35,504 bases of DNA, taken from positions 1-35,504 of the forward strand of contig JBBBWG010001260.1 of NCBI GenBank assembly GCA_037176905.1. Reading direction: 5' to 3'. The stretch's first letter is position 1. Every line of letters starts with the position of its first letter. This stretch comes from Azolla pinnata (Eukaryota > Streptophyta > Polypodiopsida > Salviniales > Salviniaceae). A program made the translations under genes and the position numbers. Shown here piece after piece: positions 31,310 to 35,504 of this stretch. The notes beneath the pieces were generated by a model, which was not told where the DNA came from, searched no databases, and saw nothing but the letters and a program-made list of their open reading frames with translations.

Positions 31310-33026
31310 TGATTGGCGCCTCCTCAGAAAGCTATATGTATAGTCTGGCATTGTTTGCATTGGCAATAAAAAGAAAAAACACTTGTGTTCTCTATGAGTT
31401 TATGCATGTTGTGTATATATAAGATCAGCTTGCATCAATTTTGTGGCTGAATGCTTGAAATCGCATTAATTATTAAAAGGGTCATGTTAATATCAAATTT
31501 CATTAAGTATTAAAAGGGATTATGATCATCATGATACCCCTTTCGTTTAGACATAATAAAGAGGCATAATGCTAGGGTTAGAGCTGTAAATTCAAAGTCT
31601 ATATAAAAACCTTGGTCTCATCTTTCCTAGCACATGACTTTTGGCCAATTCAATTTTCCAAAATAATATCGTGTTATTATTCCATGGAAAATAAGGTTAT
31701 ACATAGTATTTCACCATTTCTTGGAGTTTTTCAGATTATTTATCGAGCCAATTCAGCTCAAACCAAAACCAGACCTAAACATCATACATCACTATTAAAG
31801 TTCAGTTTTGAGTGTAAATTTTGATTTGGATTTAGCTGAAAATTTGAATTTAGTTTTATAAAATTCGGCGGTTTGACTTAGTTTAGTTCCACGCTCAATA
31901 ACTTAGAAGTTTAGGCTTTAAACAATTCTCCAAAATGATTTCATACTTCCACTCAATAGCTTAGTACTTTTAGGCATTCAACAATTCTCCAAATGATTTC
32001 ATATTTCTAATCCATATTCTTTGATCACAGTTTTTAATTTTCCCAAGAATTTATAGAACCATAATAACTGACCAATAATATATGAATTGAATTTGAGTCT
32101 ATGAACAGAGAACCCATTGGCACCCTTGTAGATACTTGAGAGATATATGTACTGTACTGAGTCAAAGAAAAGAAAGTGATTTATCCAAATGGCTTGTTGG
32201 AGGCTATGGCTAGAACAGATTGTGTCGTATCCAAATGGATTGTTGGAGGCTATGGCTAGGTTATTACCATGTATCCAAATGGCTTGTTGGAGGCTATGGA
32301 TAGTATTTAGCAGGATAATCATACAAATATTACTATACGTTAATGACATGGCGTTGATGTCTGACTATGTGGCTTGAATACAAATTCATCTAAAATGCTT
32401 TACAAGTGGCAATCATTAAAATCTTGCCGCTGCCTTTTGAATTCAGTCACATCTTTCTTTCTTTGAACAGATGTTTACCATATGTTGTCCCTCATTCTCG
32501 CTCTCAAATACATTAGAAGCTGAACATTGTATTTTACACTTCAAATGGCTTCAGAGAAAACAAGTCCTATGGGAGTGTATTCCATGTGGACTTAGATGAT
32601 TAAGGTTTTCATATGGATTAATCATCATATGGTTCAGGAAGGCTCTCGTGATGAACATGGAGAGTTGTTACTAACTTTCACAATCACAATGCAAACTAGC
32701 ATGCTTCATTCTTGATCTCATGAATCATAGTTGACCTCCAGAAATGATAATGAAATCTCACTCTCTCCCCCAAGCATCCTTCACAATCCTGATGTACACT
32801 CTCCATTCCAATCCTTATTTGGTAATCAAAGTGATGGCATTCATTGATGGGAAGGAGCCTTGTCACATTGACTAGGTTTTGCCAGACTCAACGAAACACA
32901 AGCACTCGTTGGAAATTGATTTGCATTCTCTTTAAATCAGATTATTAGCTGTGATTGATTGATTGATTGATTCTTATTCGTAAGTTGCTTATTCTTAATT
33001 TTATTCTCTATTTTCTTTTACTCAGC
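31310..33026. other. Unassigned AT-rich sequence with short tandem repeats
   Basis: No gene was recognised. Two tandem units of about 59 bp lie at 31892-31950 and 31951-32008 (CACTCAATARCTTAG ... ATGATTTCATA). A three-copy minisatellite lies at 32182-32300. Confidence 0.55.
32182..32300 (+). repeat. Three-copy minisatellite
   Basis: TATCCAAATGGCTTGTTGGA plus GGCTATGGCTAG starts at 32182, 32228 and 32272. Two of the copies differ by one base (GGATTG for GGCTTG). Confidence 0.92.
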
Positions 33027-33601
33027 ATGGAGAAACGGCTTGAAAGTCTGCCAACTACCATCCCAGTCTTGCTTCTCACAACTCGAGATATCTACAGAGA
33101 TTTAGGTCTCTCTAAAGAGGAGCGTGTAAGAATTCATGCATTATGTATTGAATCTTATTTTGACAGGTCTAGGCGATCTCATGCGAGGAGTTTACCTACT
33201 TCTGCTCCTGAAGCAGATCACCCATCGGCACCTGAATCATCCACCCAAACATACGTAGGGTCTCTCGGCATCACTTGCGAGATCGACGAGAACCTCGACA
33301 TAGTTCGCTCTGGAGGAGGGACATTATTCAAGAGGCGGTTGAAAGACTTGGTGGAGTCATACTTACCAAATGTGGAGACTCCTTGGAGGTACGTTGAATT
33401 AAAGTTAAACCTAAATTTTCATCATGAGTTTTCAATGTTTAAATGCTTATTTGGTGTTTTATCAGAGATCAAGATGAGACACATAAGAAGTTGGTCATCG
33501 AGGCCTTGCAAAGAGAGTTTGGAACAGGATGGCAAGTAAAACCGATAATTAAAGAGTTTTCAAGCCTCCTTCGGCATAGACAAGATCATGCCTGGTATTA
33601 A
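33027..33601 (+). CDS. Two-exon hypothetical gene, possibly CACTA-associated
   Basis: Exon 1 33027-33388 and exon 2 33466-33601 join through a 77-bp intron (AG|GTACGT ... TTATCAG|A) to give 165 residues: MEKRLESLPTTIPVLLLTTR, then RDLGLSKEERVRIHALCIES, a Ser/Pro/Ala-rich linker, LFKRRLKDLVESYLPNVETP, and from exon 2 EALQREFGTGWQVKPIIKEF ... RHRQDHAWY. Splicing removes a run of Asn/Phe-rich intron translation and restores an ordinary coding style. TTTTACTCAG just before the ATG looks like a 3' splice site, so a 5' non-coding or coding exon may precede. It converges on the Tnp2-like relic. Low-complexity middle and charged helical ends are all that can be said; a TnpA-type DNA-binding role is only a guess. 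Confidence 0.5.
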
Positions 33602-33865
33602 TCTAGATCATTTTATAATTTAAATTTTGTTTACTATCTTAGGATTTAGATTTTATTTGTATTGTTCATCTGATCGTCCCATTGATTGAGTCTAAAGGGA
33701 ATAGAACCCTAAACGTTTTTACGTTCACCATCAGACTCTCCTGCCCACTCCCCCATAATGTTAGAATATCAACAAACTTTAGGAATTTAGGAATTAATAA
33801 GAGTGAAAATATATGTTTATTACCTTTTTTATATACTGCTCACACCTACACCTCCAAATGTCGGT

Positions 33866-35504
33866 TTAGGTTGAATCTCCATTGTATATATCGATATACA
33901 TATTAGAATCTTTAATGTCTTCTCTTAATTCTTGGTGCTCTTCCTCGGTAACATCAAGAGGAATTTCTAGTTGTAACTCCTCAAACTCCGAACTGTCCCC
34001 AGATTCCACGCGTTCTATATCAATTAGATCTTCTTCTTTGTCCTCCTGGTCTTCAATCTCTTCATTAACGATGGCCAATGACTCATTTACCGCAGTCATG
34101 CTACAACTTAGGGTGTTTGAGTTATCATCACTCTCTACATGTCAAGTGTTTAGGGTTTTTGTACTTGAGTCGAATATTCGCCTTCCTCGCGGATTAATAT
34201 GAAAAATTTGCCACCATGAGCTCTCTAATGAATTTGGATTTTTGTAAAAGAAAGCTTGTTGAACATGCGCTGACAAAATATATGGTTCCTTAGATGCACA
34301 TAATAACTTCGTTGAATCTACTGACCAAAACCCTGAGAGCTCTCATCTCATTGTCGCACGAGAGCCTTTATACTCTACTCGGAACCAATCAACTTTTATA
34401 ATAACCTGGAGCATCAATTTTATAAGAATTAGTGATAACCATTAATTTAAATGAAATCACTTGTAAGTGGCTTCAAAAGAAATACCTGTTTAACTACACA
34501 GAAGTTCTCTTCATAAATTGCCTGTATAACACCTGTGTATCCCAGTTCATCTTCAATCATGTTTGTATCCTTACTTCTTGCGCGTGATTGTTGCTCAAAA
34601 GATACTACCACATATGAATCTTGTGTAGTGCGTAAGTCATCTAGCTTTTGGATACGTAGATGTTGCCCATAGGCCCACATACTACTATAAGCTCGCACTT
34701 ACATTAAAAAGGAAACATAATTATATACACATGATCAGATCAAAGCTAATAGATCTGGTTATTTATTATACATTTCAAGTTTATTGATTATACCATTCTA
34801 TCGCAACCAATACTAAGCTTTAGTTTTTCTCTTGTAATTTCTTCCTTATTTTGTTGAGCTTGTTTAAATCTACCCCGTATCCATTCAAGAAGTGTCGGTA
34901 GTTTTCTAGCTTTTCCACTTCGCGGGCCCCTTGCTTCACCTGTAAAGTTGACCTTAAACTCGTCCAAAAATAGGGTCATGCATTGTGAATTGTTGATAAT
35001 AAATGTGGTCACATTTTCTTGCTCTTCATGTGAAAGTAAACTGCAAAAAGAAGAGAGCAGTGTATATGATATTGCATAATTTATATTAATCACATTATAA
35101 ATATTAAATTTAAAAAATTAGATCCTTACGATAATAAGGCTCCAACCAAACCTACTTTGTAAGTTCAAGATTAATAGGCTTGAATCTAATCGAGATAAAG
35201 AACAACCAGAATAAAGCTTTTTGGTTGCCTCGACTGCTCGAAGGAACTGTTCGTGATTAGAAACATGCTGATCTGTGTCCTCCAACCAATCTAACCACTC
35301 AGCCATCCCATTGTCGTGCTCATCTTCTACGACGCACGTGTTAGCTTCCTGACAAGATGTTGCAGATGGGTCATGCATTTGTTGTTGTCTTCGTCGATTG
35401 TCGTAAGAATCTCGATTATGTTTACGGAGTACATTCATATACTCATTAGGCAAAGGAAGATTAGCTTCAGTGTTGATTATATGGTGATAGTCCATATCAA
35501 TATC
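33866..35504 (-). pseudogene. CACTA Tnp2-like transposase relic, core deleted, runs off the right edge
   Basis: Minus strand. 35504-35118 is an N-terminal piece ending KLYSGCSLSRLDSSLLIL...RFGWS, like the ELYPGC...WS motif at the start of Tnp2-type transposases. About 35060-34790 (DEFKVNFTGEARGPRSGKAR, LPTLLEWIRGRFKQA), 34700-34486 (MWAYGQHLRIQKLDDLRTTQ, DELGYTGVIQAIYEENF) and 34405-33866 (VIIKVDWFRVEYKG, AHVQQAFFYKNPNS, then an acidic tail) match the region after the catalytic core, including a DUF4216-like domain. The intron 34406-34485 is clear (CAG|GTATTT ... CTCCAG|GTT, phase 0). The transposase core of several hundred residues is missing between the first two pieces, and the last exon has TGA at 34343-34345 and 34142-34144. 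Inactive; family assignment from motif resemblance. Confidence 0.6.

Overview
This is nuclear DNA from a land plant. The evidence is an intact, four-exon nuclear gene for the photosystem I antenna protein Lhca1, with a chloroplast transit peptide and GT-AG introns, surrounded by degenerate Ty3/gypsy LTR retrotransposons, a CACTA (En/Spm) element and TTTAGGG-type telomere-like repeats. The dense repeats and the style of the gypsy polyproteins would suit a bryophyte, fern, lycophyte or gymnosperm better than a compact angiosperm genome, but I cannot name the species.

Layout. 214-13.8 kb is a nested retrotransposon complex. Two minus-strand gypsy copies of one family lie head to tail: copy A (5' LTR and gag at 7.3-8.3 kb, protease and RT at 0.2-1.2 kb) and copy B (5' LTR about 13.3-13.8 kb, gag split between 12.8-13.3 and 9.2-9.7 kb, protease and pol at 8.3-9.05 kb). 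Each is interrupted by a member of a second family: element 1 (+, 1248-7307, nearly complete gag-PR-RT-RNaseH-INT but full of stops and frameshifts) sits in copy A, and element 2 (-, 9733-12820, lacking pol) sits in copy B. The 5' LTRs of copies A and B both carry heat-shock-element arrays; copy A's has six perfect units upstream of a TATA box.

13.8-17.4 kb is AT-rich and mostly unassigned. A solo LTR with a perfect 5-bp target duplication (17374-17840) lies about 0.8 kb upstream of the Lhca1 gene (18659-21239), the only clearly functional gene here. Its first intron holds two decayed copies of the start of exon 2, and its third intron holds a minisatellite. 21.2-25.2 kb is unassigned except for a pair of interleaved inverted repeats. 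25.2-26.0 kb is a putative retroelement leader and gag start, cut at 26008 by a CACTA terminus with GCGTCGCTAA-type subterminal repeats.

26.3-31.3 kb is a satellite-like array (TGAATATGCATG units) with two interstitial telomere tracts and a (CA)n/(TA)n microsatellite. Into the array is inserted a 3.2-kb non-autonomous LTR element (27407-30622). The protein-coding gene of that element runs antisense to its LTRs and has its own TATA box. From 33 kb to the right edge are a two-exon hypothetical gene (+) and a multi-exon relic of a CACTA Tnp2-like transposase (-), which may belong to the element whose left terminus is at 26008.

A common theme is that many transposon reading frames are broken by TGA codons that differ from CGA by one transition, as expected for decay of methylated CpG, while the Lhca1 gene is intact.
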